DNA of 64,000 nucleotides from Talinum fruticosum (lineage: Eukaryota > Streptophyta > Magnoliopsida > Caryophyllales > Talinaceae), in assembly GCA_021018815.1 (NCBI GenBank), contig JAITYX010000063.1:2031001-2095000 (forward strand). Reading direction: 5' to 3'. Below, piece after piece: positions 1 through 12,272 of the stretch. Below the pieces are notes generated by a model, which was not told where the DNA came from, did no database searches, and saw nothing but the letters and a program-made list of their open reading frames with translations. A program made the translations under genes and the position numbers. Within the stretch, counting starts at the first letter, position 1; each line of letters begins with the position of its first letter.

Positions 1-188
1 GACAAACCCTGAGCAATCTTGGATTTGATACCATGTTAAATTTGAGTCTTATTTCAACCAAGCAATGTTTAGAAATCCATGAGATTCCATCCCAAAACCA
101 ATTGAAAATAAAAGGACTAACTCATAAGTTTAAAAATAAGACCATATATTTTATTAAGGACACCACCCACTATATATTCTTCACAACA
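1..188 (-). mobile_element. Candidate TRIM or short copia-type LTR with primer-binding site, minus strand
   Basis: Read on the minus strand, a block of about 155 bp starts TGTTGTGAAG, has a TATA-like stretch (+ strand 168-180) and ends in AACA at + position 34. It is followed directly by TGGTATCA, the start of the usual initiator-Met tRNA primer-binding site (+ strand 22-33). LTR end followed by PBS is the layout of a 5' LTR, and the short LTR suits a TRIM. The second LTR would lie left of the window. The PBS matches tRNA-iMet only over its first 8 bases. Inference from terminal motifs only. Confidence 0.5.
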
Positions 189-191
189 ATT

Positions 192-425
192 AGCCCAACT
201 AATCAAGTATCTGAAAATTATTGCCAGAGAGCTAGATTCGAATAGTTCTTGAGCTTATTTGATTTGAACAAAAATTATTATAATATAGGTTGAATGAAGG
301 GTTTAAGAAAAACGCATGAATTATCGGTGTCAATTAAGCTAACCGATAAAGTCCCTAAAAATTGTTACCGGAGAGCTAGGTTTGAATAGTTTTTAACTTG
401 GCCTTATTTCAATAAAAGTTATTTG
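192..425. repeat. Diverged direct duplication, unit about 145 bp
   Basis: Positions 192-280 and 337-425 share a recognisable pattern: an AAG/ATCAAG start, then GAAAATT or AAAAATT, a shared GAGAGCTAG core, then GAATAGTT and TTATTT. They look like two copies of one repeat about 145 bp apart. The rest of 426-1290 is AT-rich, with poly-A at 978-991, and I see no gene in it. Confidence 0.4.
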
Positions 426-1298
426 GACTTTGTATAATACACATATGTTGGGGTCTAAACAAGTTTATGTTGGGGTTGTTCTTTTTAACATATTATAAGC
501 ACTTATCATTATCATTTAACACTAATCAATATTGATCAACACTCATCACCACTACTTAGTCGTATTTTTAGTTATAATTTTTTAATAATCATCACTAATC
601 AAGATACATCAACACCTTTTAACACCGATCAACAATAACTTACTAATGTTAGGTAGAAAATAACATGCTCAAATGAGACGGGCCTAATGAGTTTGGATAT
701 GAAATAGGACATATATGATTGGTACAATTTTTGGGTCTTTTAAATTTTTGTGTGAATATTAAGTCTCTCGTTTTAGTTGTCGGTTCAGACCATTTGATTC
801 GAATTTTGGATCAATTTTATTAAGTCTTTTATTCATATTTTGTTTTTAAAATTTAATTAGCTAATGATACAGTAAGTACTCTTTTCTATGTAGAATCAAT
901 TCAAGACCCTTGTTATTTCACTTCCAAAAAGAAAAAGAAACACCTTTATTATATAAAAAATAGATACCCCCTACCCCAAAAAAAAAAAAAGTGCTGTCCC
1001 GGTTTGACAAACACGGGAGGGCTGCTCCAGCCGCCAGGCTTCTCAATTTAGACCTTCATCTCGCTCCAGCGCCTTTTTTTAATAATTAATTAAATTAAAT
1101 GCTTATAAATTAATTGAATGCTAATATTCCAATACGTATTCGGTCTTTTGGGTGTTTTTGGTTGGTTACGTTAATTAATTATAATTAAGAGCTGATTAGC
1201 CCAACTCTATTGACTTGTTTTCTTATTTTCCATTTGGGTGAGCCATCATCAGTTCAGTGATTCTGTACTTGTCTACTTGTTGTAGTCCACCAAACAGA

Positions 1299-1307
1299 CT
1301 ATATAAC
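1299..1307 (+). promoter_or_regulatory. TATA box of the O-methyltransferase gene
   Basis: The sequence CTATATAAC lies about 110 bp before the start codon and is followed by a CT-rich leader (1311-1400), typical of plant 5' untranslated regions. The same TATA plus CT-rich leader recurs before the pseudogene copy at about 30602, which supports it as a real promoter feature. Confidence 0.6.
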
Positions 1308-1412
1308 ATCTCACTTTCTTCCTCTCTTTCCCACCCACAACACATCCTCTCTCTATTCTCATCTCTCTCACTCTCTCCCAACACTCTGTTCTACTCTCCC
1401 TAAACCCCAACA

Positions 1413-2323
1413 ATGGCTCCATCCCTCACTGTTGAGAACAACAACAACGACATTGTAAAGAGTAGTAGTACTGAAGATAAGGCATGGATCTACGCCATGG
1501 TCCTCACCACCTGCTCTGCACCAGCCATGGTCCTCAAAACCGTCATCGAGCTCGATGTCCTTGAGACCATCAAGCGGGCTGGCCCTGATGCCCAACTCTC
1601 ACCTGCTGAGATCGTAGCCCACCTCCCCACTCAGAATCCAGAGGCTCCTTCCATGATGGATCGCATGCTACGCCTTCTCGCCAGCTACTCCGTTCTGACT
1701 TGCTCCCTCCGCACCCTCCCAGATGGCTCCGTCGAGAGGCTCTATGGCCTTGCCCCTGTTTGCCGCTACTTCACCAAGGATGAGGACGGCCTCTCTTTGT
1801 CTAGTCACTCTGTTTTTTGCCAAGACCAGGTTACCATGGAGTGCTGGTAATTGTTTGATCTCTTCATTAAGCAAAACTAATTGAAATAAGCATTATAATT
1901 AATAGATGGTTAACAAAATTAAGCATTATGCACTCACTGCTCTGCCTCTCATATATTTGTTTCAGGCATCATGTAAAAGATGCTCTTTTGGAGGGAGGCA
2001 TACCATTTTATAAATTGCATGGTATGTCGCCATATGCATACTACGGAACCGATGCTAGATCGAACAAACTTTTCAATAACGCAATGGCAGACATGTCCAC
2101 CCTCGTCATGAAGAAAATCATTGATAGCTACAAGGGTTTTGAAGGCATCTCCACTTTGGTTGACATGGGCGGCAACAGGGGAGCATCTCTCAGCATGATT
2201 ATCTCAAAATATCCCCACATAAAGGGTATCAATTTCGACCTGCCTCATGCTGTCAGTGATAGATCAGACTTTCCTGGTATATTTACATTCTTATTACAAT
2301 CTTTATTATTTATTTATTTATCA

Positions 2324-2380
<57 letters not shown>

Positions 2381-2975
2381 GGCTATCATGTGACACGCTA
2401 CCTCACAAAGCATACATGGGTTGCAAAGTATTTGTTAGTTCTTTAAGTAATAAATTAAAAAAGTAACCTTATTAATATACTAAATACTTGTAACTTCCAG
2501 GAATAACACATGTCGGAGGAGATATGTTTGTAAGTGTACCGAAAGGAGATGCTATATTTATCAAGGTGAGTTTTCTACGTCAAAATATTAATCCAATTAT
2601 TATGATTAATCATCCCTGTTATTTATATGGGAATGGCGGTTAAGTATATTTCTTAATATTCAAAATGCATTACAGAGTGTCTTCCACAACTGGGATGATG
2701 AACATTGCTTAAAGTTCATGAAAAACTGTTTCGCGGCTTTACCAGATAATGGCAAGGTGATCGCATGTGAGTACATCCTTCCAGTGGTACCGGATTCTGA
2801 AGATGTTACAAAGATGGCCTACCATTTTGATGTGCTGATGATGATTGGCCCTTACGGGAAAGAAAGGACTGAGCTCGAATTTGAGGCACTGGGCAAAGCT
2901 GCAGGATTCGAAGGTTTTAGAGTTGCATGTTCAGACTATGACTTCAAGCTCATGGAATTTGTCAAGAAAAATTAG
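1413..2975 (+). CDS. Caffeic-acid-type (COMT-like) O-methyltransferase, four exons
   Basis: Exons are 1413-1846, 1966-2276, 2501-2565 and 2676-2975, all with GT-AG borders and matching phases, giving 369 aa, the usual plant COMT length. The N-terminal dimerisation domain covers roughly residues 20-115 ([16 protein letters not shown] region). The SAM-binding domain follows. The family moves the SAM methyl group to a hydroxyl on phenylpropanoid or related substrates in the cytosol. Catalytic His is at residue 274 (HNW instead of the usual HDW); supporting Glu residues are at about 302 and 333 (GKER). The glycine-rich SAM loop reads LVDMGGNRG (209-217) where COMTs have LVDVGGGTG, and the loop before GKER is shorter than in lignin COMTs, so the substrate is probably not caffeic acid. 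The start is the first ATG after the CT-rich leader and matches COMT N-termini. A long AT repeat sits in intron 2. Function beyond OMT family is inference. Confidence 0.9.
2327..2375. repeat. (AT)n microsatellite in intron 2 of the O-methyltransferase gene
   Basis: About 24 uninterrupted AT dinucleotides lie 50 bp after the exon 2 donor site. The pseudogene copy lacks this array, so it expanded after the duplication or was lost there. Confidence 0.95.
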
Positions 2976-3621
2976 GGAATCCTTGGATATTTAAGCTCTT
3001 TACATTTGTACTAATATGTTTTCGAGTTGGTTTTAACCCATTCATTACTTTCAATCAATATGTATTTATCTGTCCTATTACAAAAAAGCACAATAGTAAT
3101 TGACTTTTTTTAAATAAAAAGATAAAATATGGCAAATGAAGTTTTAGTTTGCCCATTGCCTCAAGTAATATAATGTGCACGACTTATGAAGTTTCAGATT
3201 GTAATTTTACAGCTTGTGAGCACTACATATGATCAAGTTGAGTTTTCAAGATGAAGTGATCGGAGCTTCTGAAATGGGAATTTTTTTAGAAAGACAAATT
3301 TCTTGATTATTTCTCAAGATTCCATTGGAGGTGGAGACACTCCCAATTCAAATTTAAATTTATACTTCGAAATCATTACTCGTGAATTCTAAATATTATA
3401 GAGATTGATTTCTATTAAATCTTAAAAACATTCTTATAACTAAAATATTCTATATTTCATCTAGAGGCATTTAATCTAACTGAATAAGTGGAAATAACAG
3501 GATCATTAACCACATGATTTGGCTAATTTTTTTTGTTTGGTGCAGAAGAGGGCTTGTGCATTTGACTAATATATATGAGTTGTGAAGTTTGTTCCTAAAG
3601 GATTCACAACATTTAAATAAT
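2976..3621. other. 3' flank of the O-methyltransferase gene, no gene seen
   Basis: AT-rich sequence. A possible AATAAA polyadenylation signal lies near 3112-3118. No open frame with recognisable content. Confidence 0.6.
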
Positions 3622-4192
3622 TGTTAGGAAATTTAATATATTTTGAATTGGATTATATTATGCGGAAGATAGAAGGTGGATGAAGATATTTGAGAAATAT
3701 AGACAATAACAATAATATCGAAATGGACACCGAGATTTTAACGTGAAAATCCAAAACGGGAGAAAATTACGGGCGGCAAAGTCATAAAATCCACTATGAT
3801 AAAAACAAGAGTAAAACAATGATCTCAAGGGGTGTACAAGCAACAACGAGATCAATCCCAAAGATAGACAAATCTCAAATGGTATGAAAGCTCAACGATA
3901 TAAATACATAAAATTCTCTCAACTAATAAATTCTCAATATAATGTGGAATAGAAAAGATAGAGATTTAAATTGGTACCAAAACACCTCACTAAAAATTGC
4001 CCACAAAGGGAGGTGACTCCCAAACGCTACAAATAGTGGGACAAAAGTCACACTTGGAATAGTTGAAGAATCACCATATTTATAGGCTTGAATGGTGGAG
4101 GAAGAAGTTATCTTTGGCTTGTTTGAGCTGATTGTAACTCCCATACTCAAAATAATTCACCATAAAACTCCTTATAAATGTTCAACAATTAA
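3622..4192 (-). mobile_element. Copia-type solo LTR, distal part (split by a Mutator-like element)
   Basis: On the minus strand this is the end of an LTR whose start is at 21924. The joined LTR would be about 786 bp, from TGTTGGGATTATGTCCC (complement of 21924 leftwards) to TTTCCTAACA (complement of 3631-3622). The ends are inverted TGTT/AACA. A minus-strand TATA box CTATAAATATGG lies at + 4075-4086. No internal retrotransposon genes remain, hence solo LTR. I could not find an exact target duplication outside the two ends. Confidence 0.6.
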
Positions 4193-4319
4193 CCAAAAAA
4201 ACTAGTAGGTACCTTAAGTTTTAGGTCAACTATTTTTGGACCCAAAGTTATCAAAAATTATAATAAGGCGCCTTAAATTATTGGGCCAACTATTTCCTGG
4301 GTCCAATTCCGGGCCTGAG
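4193..4319 (+). repeat. Left terminal inverted repeat of the MULE
   Basis: It begins CCAAAAAAACTAGTAGGTAC and matches the reverse complement of 21575-21700 with a few mismatches. The 9-bp target duplication is immediately outside, at 4184-4192. Confidence 0.92.
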
Positions 4320-4576
4320 ATTGGACGGAGTTGTGAAAAGTCCAAAATGCCCTTATTTAATCGCGGGAAGAGGAGAATTAACTCACCATAACCCCTACTG
4401 CGGCCTCATACTCTCGATCATCGCTCTCTGTCTCTCTGTCTCTCTCCCCCTGTCCTCCACCCCCAATTCTTGAAGTCGATCTTGAACTCTTTTTAGAGGA
4501 ATCGTCCTCCATAGACGAAACCAAGAGACGAAGACGAAGGTAGAAGAAACAGAGGTAGAAGAAAAGGAGGCCGAAA

Positions 4577-7494
4577 ATGGTAAGTTGTAGAAGTTTCTTA
4601 ATTTTTGATTTGATTTCATTTTAGGGTTAAATTTGGGGGTTTCGTTGAAAAAATAAATTTTATACCATAATTTTGTGAAATAATCTTTGAATGGAGAAAT
4701 CTACTTCGACAATTTAAAGTTTTGCACAAGATTTTGCATTTTGCATGAGAACTTTGTTCGATACAATTACGTGAAACGTGTGTTTATTTCAGACGATTTT
4801 GATGGTGAATCTGGTTGGTATTAAATATTGGTTTTGGTTATTTGTTTTGCTGTTGAACATTTTATATATGAACAAATAGTCGTGCGTAAATGTGACCCTG
4901 TTGAAGATCGTAAAACAAGCATATATAGTCAACCCTTCGATTTAGTTTGCCGATCGTTACCATACATGTTTTTGAGTCCATTAATGGTCCGGGAGAGTCC
5001 TTTAATGTTGAACAACGAAGTAACAAATAGGAGCCCGAAATTTCTCTCGAAGCTGCAACTGCGAGTGCTGGTGGTAGCCAACAAGTCGTTTAGGAGCCCG
5101 TAATATAGGGAAAGTTGCTTTTGCTCAACCCTTAAGTCCAACCCCGACATTGTTATTGTTGATAGCTCAATGAATCGACAACTCTACTCTATTGCCAAAC
5201 TGTGTAGTCATTCCGGCAAGTGGATATCTTGTCTAGGTCATTAGTTTTGGATAATTATGTAAGACTTTCTTTGAGTTTCGTTGATTGTTTTTATTTCTAT
5301 GGGATGCCATGGCCCATATGTAAAAGCCCATATTTATTCCTCATAAGCATTGTGGTGATGATTTGTAGAGTTTCTTGGGTTCGTTTTGAGTAATTTTTTT
5401 GTGTTTTTGTTAATCCCGCATTGTTGTGTTAAAACAGGGGACTAAAATTGTGAAATTGAAGGTTTATTTTAAGGGTAAAGTCATAGAGGTTCCTAGGGTC
5501 AGCCTTGATGAGTATAATAGCACTGAGTTATATAAGGATGTTAGATATTGGTGTGGGAAGTATGGTGTAGAGTTCCCCAAGTATGTTGGATTTGAGTGGC
5601 ATCCCCCAAAAGAATTAAGCAAAGAATGGCAGTGAACACCGATAGTGAGTGGATTGCATTAGTGAAGTCTTGGGGTTCCGTACCTAACTTGCTGTGTATT
5701 CCCATTTACATGGTTGAATTGAAGCAGCCTTGTGAAGCTCAACTTATAGTGCAAAGTGTTGAAAATTTGAATGATTGTGTAGGAAATGACAAACCTTCAA
5801 TAGACAAATAAGAAATTGGGGTGTTTGATGAGGACCCAACAGATCAGTCAAGCAAACAAATGGGCGAACACTCTAATTTGTACCCCATCTTTTGAACCTA
5901 CTAAGTTGATACCTAGGAGACCAATCACAAGATCTTTGGCTAATTCTCCAGTGAGGTCAACCTCACCAAAGGCCAAAACCGATACCTCCCCAAAGCCCAA
6001 AACTGAAACCTCCCCAAAATCTCCCCTTTCAAGCATCGAAACTTCACCACAATCTCCCCTTTCAGCGAGACCACGTACAAGGGCCTCTACTCAACTATAT
6101 TGCAGTCCTGTAGAACCCCATGTTAGCCCAACCAAACCACATACAAGGTCCTCATTAACTCTTTTAAACCTTGTACAACCCATCGATAAAGCAAACAAAC
6201 CACATCCAAAGTCAACCTAAGCCAAAACCGCCTCTCCCAAAACTAAGTACAAGGTCATGCTCGATCGTTGTCCCGTGCTTGGACTGGAAGAGTTAGATGA
6301 TTTTTGATGTGATGTCACTGTCAAAAGTGCCTAAGTGGGATGTTGAAAATGAGTGGGATGGTGGTAATGAAACCGAGGTTCAAATTGTTGGTGATGGGGA
6401 TCAATTTGCAGTGGTTAGGGATAATTGTTCATCTTCTAATGATAGTTATGATGAGGATTTCAACATTAGTGGTAGTGTGGATGAGTCGGAGGAGGAATCT
6501 CTTGATGAAGAAATATTTTCTAGTGATTCGAGAGGAAGACTTAGAGTTAGAAAATGAAAAGAGGATGCAAGTGGGTGCCCAAATCATTGACGAGTCCTGA
6601 AGATAGGACCCTAGTTGTTAATAAAATGGCTAAGATAATAGGGCAAGGGTGTTTGTGGGAGAGGAATAGGGATGGGAGAATAAGTTTGATGGCAGGTCAT
6701 ATTTTCAATTGTAAAGAGGACTTACTTGCAGTTATGAGAGAGTATTGCATTGTGGAGGGATTCATAATGAAGAAAGAGAAAAATGAGGAGACTAGGTACA
6801 CACAGAGATGTGAGGATCCAAAGTGTACATGGAGGATTCACTCGTAGTGTCCTTGTCGATAAGACAACCTGGATGGTGAAATCACACAGTGGGAGGCATG
6901 TTTGTGAGAGGCCCGAGAGAAATAAGTTGGCAAACTCACCTTGGATAGCTCAAAAACTATTGCCTTATTTCATTGCTTCTCCAAAATTGGATGTCAAGGG
7001 AATGCGAGTCAATCATAATGAACAAGTATTCGACATTTGTGCCGGACTATGTTTGTTGGAGGGCAAGAAGATTGTTAAGGGCAATTGTTGAAGGGAAACA
7101 TGAAGAGGGGTACAACTATTTGCCTAAATATGTTGAAGAGTTCAAGGCAAAAACCCCGAATCTGTTTGTGTCATAAGTTGGTTGGAGCAAGGCCCCGGTA
7201 AAAATCCTGTTTTCAAACACATGCTCATTTGTGTTGGTCCCGCTATCACCGCATTCAAGCAATTCTGTAGGCCCTTTATTGGGATAGATGCCACTCACTT
7301 GAAAGGAGTTTATAGGGGAGTACTCCTAACCGCAATGGCTTTAGATGGAAACAACGGTCGGTTTCCATTAGCATATGCAAGTGGTTGAGCTTGAGAATGA
7401 AGAAGAATGGGGTTTCTTCTTGATCGGCTTTGTAAGGGCACTTGATGTAGTTGAGGATCAGTCTAGATATACAATAATGTCGACAGTGCACAAG
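4577..7494 (+). pseudogene. MULE transposase, 5' half (frameshifted)
   Basis: A putative first coding exon is only the ATG at 4577-4579 before a GTAAGT donor. The next exon starts at 5438 (GTKIVKLKVYFKGKV...). Coding then runs through several frames. There is a Ser/Pro-rich stretch of TSPKPKTE-like repeats (5930-6080), an acidic stretch (6400-6540), and a MuDR-type N-terminal domain (6554-6950, with Cys/His residues near ETRYTQRCEDPKCTWRI). The first part of the MULE DDE domain (7190-7494) contains the first catalytic Asp in FIGIDATHLKG. Stops and frame changes at about 5635, 5811, 6557, 6847 and 7176 show it is dead. The second acidic residue, normally in a SDRQKGL-type motif, is replaced (STVHK). 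The exon ends at a GTAAGT donor at 7495. Confidence 0.85.
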
Positions 7495-7604
7495 GTAAGT
7501 TCAAGTTTATTACATAGTTCAAAATTTTTTATTAATCATATCATTTTATGTTTATTCATAATTCTTTTAAGTTCATGATTTTTATATATGTTGGTGTATC
7601 GGGG

Positions 7605-8974
7605 TGTTGTTGTACTAAAGAGAGTATGGTTGTCGGTCTCGAGGAGCTAGGTCTCTTAAAAGTCTAAGGTCAATGTCCTTTCGAACTAAGCAACGAAACA
7701 ATTCACTTGGTTGATGATATAAATACTCAAAGAACAAAATAAAATCAAATAAAGAAAACCTTAGGCAGGGATTTACTAAGCTAACATGCCAACAATCTTA
7801 ATTACATGCTTCTACACTATTCACAACTGCGATAAACTAGGGAATCGATGCAGTTCGGACCACCTAAGCCTTCTCTCGAAGGTCATTAAGCTAACTCAAT
7901 TGAATTAATCGTTGTTCTCACACAATTAAAACCAGAGAATTACAAAGTTATCGATTCTTCCCTTAATAACAACCTAAATTATTCTCATATCTAAGTTGTA
8001 ATCATCCAACAAGTTGAAGTAGAACTAAGCTTCTTCTCTCGAAGTCTACTCAATTCCCCAAAAAAACAATAAAGGTAGGATTCTCTCGAACCTCACACCA
8101 ATTCACAAATATCAACAAGTCGGAAATTCATCAAGCAATTGCAAATTAGCATCAAAGCATAAATTACGATTAAACTAGCATATTAGTGGCAAAATCCCCA
8201 ACCTAAGTTGGAAATTTAGCCACACATATTCATGACATGTGACAGCACAATGAGAGAAGAACACCAAAAAGAATGAAAGATGAAAGTAGAGAAGAGAATG
8301 ATAATACCATAAACTTGAATTTAATTGCGATTAGATGAAAATAACTCCAAGTTTTGATCTCTTAACAATGGAAATAAGTGCTTACAAGTAGAGAGAAACT
8401 AGCCTAGAAAACGCAGCATCAAAAATCTCTCCGAAAAAATGACAGCTTCGGAATAAAAAATGCGTAAAAACGTAAACCGCCGATTGGCACGACCGATGCT
8501 CGAACCCGTGCTGCACCGTGCAAGCTCACGACTTCTTCAATTAAATCTCAAATTCTTAGTATGGCCTCGTGCTGAAACCGTGCTTAACCCGTGCAAACTC
8601 ACGGCGCCTTCGATTGATTTCCGAATTCCTAGCATGGCTTGTTCGACCTCTTTTGCTTCAAGACAGACTGCGCTAGGTCCTGCTTTCCTTCTTTTCTTCA
8701 GCACAGCCGAGTGTTACAGCTCGTGCGGACTTGGTTTGACCTCTTTCTTCGCTCTCCGACCTTCTATGGCCTCCCGCTCTTTTCCTTAGCATTTTGAAAG
8801 ATGTATTCTTCATCGTAAAAGGCGGGATTACCTCAAAACATATAAATTCGCACACTTTAATCATAAATGAAGAAAGTAAGTGAAATCAAATAAGAATTTA
8901 GGTGAGAAGGCCTTTGAAGTGTCGAAATTAGCCAATAACGAGAATGGAAAAGCACCTAAAATTCCGGTTTATCA
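7605..8974 (-). repeat. 3' LTR of the gypsy element
   Basis: Begins TGTTGTTGTAC and ends GGTTTATCA on the + strand. It is nearly the same as 18351-19718 by eye, with scattered substitutions and small indels concentrated in the GC-rich part at 8470-8770. That part holds two or three copies of a roughly 75-bp motif with repeated CCGTGC that also occurs as a tandem array at 12273-12729. Confidence 0.93.
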
Positions 8975-8986
8975 ACCCCCCATGCT
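8975..8986 (-). other. Polypurine tract of the gypsy element
   Basis: On the minus strand the purine run GCATGGGGGGT lies directly against the start of the 3' LTR, the expected place for plus-strand priming. A second similar CCCCCATGCTTA sequence occurs at 10440-10451. Confidence 0.6.
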
Positions 8987-10466
8987 TACTCCTTGTTTGT
9001 CCTCAAGCAAGGCTATCATGAAGTGCTAAAGAAACGGGGGAGGTAGAAAACCGAAGCCGCTCTCCTCAGGTGAAGGGCGCGCTAGACAACCAAAGCAAGT
9101 ATATACAAAGGAATCCTTGGCAAGATCGAGAATCAAATCGAAACAAGAGTTGCAGCTCAAATTAAGATTGCAAAGTCTAGTAGCAACACAACCAATCTAT
9201 CCCAACCCAAATACAATCAAGTTCCATACAAATGCTTGGCGAACTAGTTGGGATTGGTAAGACCTCACTTTAGGGTATGTGGAACACTCCCTCATGTGTT
9301 TGTAAAAGTATTATGGTTCACTCAAAACTCTCCCAACACCTACACACTACCATAAGCTTGCCAACTATCTCAATTCTCCACCATTAGAGACAAACCATGC
9401 AAGTTTTCCAATCAAGAGGACTTTAAAGAAGGTCGTAATGAGGCTTGGGCTAAGGGAAAGGAGGGAAAAGTATTTAGAAATGTGGAGCTTAATAGCCGAG
9501 CTAAGGAGCACAACACTTTCCACTACAACAACGTCACACCTCCAAACATCTAAAACATAATACTACATCACCCCAAGCTTTCAAGTAACGAATGAGCGGA
9601 AATTTCTCAATACAAAGCACCATTCATACTTACAACACTTTATTCCTTTTCTAACTCTTCTTTTTCTAATTTTCTTCTTTCTCTTTTTTTCGACTTTTTT
9701 TCTCTTTTTTTCATAAACTTTACAAGCAAACTAAGCAAGGTAAGCATGAATGGTTAAAACTAAAATCCATCTCCACTTATAACTTCTTCGATTAACCAAT
9801 GAACCAATCACTACCAATAAGGTATCACCCAACAAATTCCCAATCAATAGAAATGCTCCACTAGACTAAGGCTTAAGGATGGGAAAGAATGAAAAAGGCC
9901 AAAGGTATATTGAGCAAGGTTAGTGCAGGGGAAGGGGAAGGCTTGAAGGGTTTGAAACAAAGGATATATAACATTCGTGTGGCTATTTGGCTCATGTGGT
10001 TTATCGAATTGAATGCCTCTATCCTCTTGGTCAACATGCAAATGTCAAATGTGATTTTGAAGAGAAAGATGGCAAGTTCTAGAGTTGCAAGCATGGGAAA
10101 GTAACACTCATGAGGAATGAGACTACAAAAAATGGTAGTCGTTAAGGCACAAAAGAGTCTCACGAGGTTATCCCTACCACAATCACAACAACTAGTTCAT
10201 TTGATGTACCTAACATATGAATTTCACAATTATGCACAAGAATTGTTCAAGACTAGATAAATCGCAAACAAGACAATCAATCTCAATCAATTTAGCAACC
10301 AAGTCTCTTTCATCATCCCAACCAAGCCAAAGATCCCAAAGTACACACTTCCTATGATAATTCAAGTGCACACCTCCTCTAAATGTTCATCACAGGAGGA
10401 ATGTACAACCAACACATGAAAATCATCATTTATAAGCAACCCCCATGCTTAGGACTTTCATTGCTC
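8987..10466 (-). other. Non-coding 3' internal region of the gypsy element
   Basis: It lies between the extra ORF and the 3' LTR. On the + strand it starts with the CTTGTTTGTCCTCAAGCAAG block that I recall from 3' ends of plant Athila/Tat-type elements. Only short open frames, no recognisable domain. Confidence 0.55.
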
Positions 10467-11700
10467 TCAATGAAAAGAAAAAATCGAAATGAGCAAATGA
10501 GGGAAGGGGAAACTCATAACGGGGTCACTCGGACTCCGGATACGCCGGCGGCGTCCAGTCGGAAGGAGGATGTGGCACCCCATAATGATAGTAGGCGTAA
10601 TGGGCAAGGTGCTCCAGGTGACCGACTCTACCGTCAAGACTCCTAAGGCTCGATTATTAGAGAGCATTATGTCGCGCAGCTCTCCTCGCCCCACATGAAG
10701 CCGATTGAGCCGATCAAGGATGGTCCGGAACATGGTGGTCTCAGCGGTGGAGGAAGAAGGAGGAGGCTCCTCGGTACCGGTATCCGCAGGTGGTGTGGTC
10801 GTTGTAGAAGAGGAGGTGCCCCTGTGATGGGATTGGCCCGCAACGATGGCTTGAGAATAGCACCAGTTGGCCATATCGGTGATGGTAGTGCGGCCCTTAT
10901 TGGGGAGAGCAAAGAAAGGCCTTCGTGGTGACGGACCCAGTAAATGCCGTTGATACACTCCATAATATCCATGTGAACCAAGGCACGTCCGTCGATGACG
11001 GAGCTGCAATGTAAGATGGGTAATATCGAGACGTCGAGCTCTAAACCGACGGCAAGTGCCGTGATCACCCCACCATGGGCAAGGACAGCGCTAGCACTAA
11101 AACATTGGGACTCGGATATGACCGAGAAGATGGATGCCACAGTTCACGTGATGACCATGCAGAGCAGCCCAAATCAGGAAAAGTTCGTCACTGCGCACGA
11201 GTGTTGTGGCTATCACCCGGGCAAACACGAGAATGGGCAAGGAACGTTGCAAAATGCGAATGACGAGGGTTGCAAAAGCGGTGGCTTTGGTTTGCCGTGC
11301 ATCATAGTCCGTGGCCTCGCGCATATCAGGAGAGCCCACAAAATACAACGGGCGCTCATTACAAGTAATGGACATGTAGAAATCAGTAGGCCGGTAACCT
11401 TCCATGTCCTTGCCAGTAACACCCCGATAATTAATATGAAGGCGGCGACGAATTCCTCACTAGACATCCCAAAATCTTGATTAAAAAGACGAAAAGAAAC
11501 CTCGGGTATGCCCAATTGGCCTTTTCTCCTATCCTCAAACTTGAATGAACTATAAAATTCCCGAACTAACCCCTGGTGGACTCCCCACCGAACATCGTTA
11601 GCAAACTCAAGTAATCCCAAAACATTAAGCAATTGACACAAGTCATCCCAAAGATCAATAGACTTCAAAAATTCAACATCAAAGTGTTTGGGGCACTAAT
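10467..11700 (-). pseudogene. Extra ORF downstream of integrase in the gypsy element (Athila ORF-like), frameshifted
   Basis: Minus-strand reading continues through at least three frames. It starts near 11690 (FDVEFLKSIDLWDDLCQLL), then GVHQGLVREFYSSFKFED and SFRLFNQDFGMSSEEFV. After a shift come DFYMSITCNERPLYFVGSPD and then ECINGIYWVRHHEGLSLLSP. The wording resembles the plant transposon protein family of Athila ORF-1 type (from memory, not searched). It sits 3' of integrase, where Athila/Tat elements often carry an additional ORF of unsure function. Open frames on the + strand here (10995-11480) are shadows. Confidence 0.55.
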
Positions 11701-12272
11701 GGAACGTGATTCTAACTTTCCGTATCGATCATACTGAAAATCACTAGAGAAAACGATACCAAAGGGGTTGGAAGAATTACCTCGGGGTGAGCACCGACCC
11801 TGTAGTGTTCAAGCCCGCTTTGAAGGAGCCATGGCCAGTCGTAAAAGTAGCGAGAGGAAGATGAAGTACCCGTGTGAAAATTCGAAGCTCGCTGTGGGAG
11901 CCCCGAAATGTGTGAAGAGAACCCACGAAAATCGGGCAAAAGGGGCCGAAATCGGCTGCGCCAACGGCGGTAACGACTTCAATAGCAAGTTGGGGCTTAC
12001 CTCAAGCTTCAAAATTGTAACAATGGAGGAGGAACTTGAGGAGAGAAAAAATCGCGAGAATTTGGTGGGACGGCGTGAGAAATGGAGATGGTGAGGGCGA
12101 AAATTGGGCTGGAGATGGTGATTGAAGGTCGAGTGGAAGGAATGGAGAGCTTCCGGGGCAAGGGAGAGGAGGCACGGCGTGGGGGAAGGGGAAGCACGAC
12201 GGTGCGTAGGGTTTTAGGGAGGAAGAAAGTGAAAGAATGGAAGGAGAAAACATAAAGCTGCGAATTTCAATC

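Noticed and set aside
10995..11480. 161-aa plus-strand open frame inside the gypsy element
   Set aside because: It lies antisense to the retrotransposon ORF, whose minus-strand reading gives consistent protein-like text.
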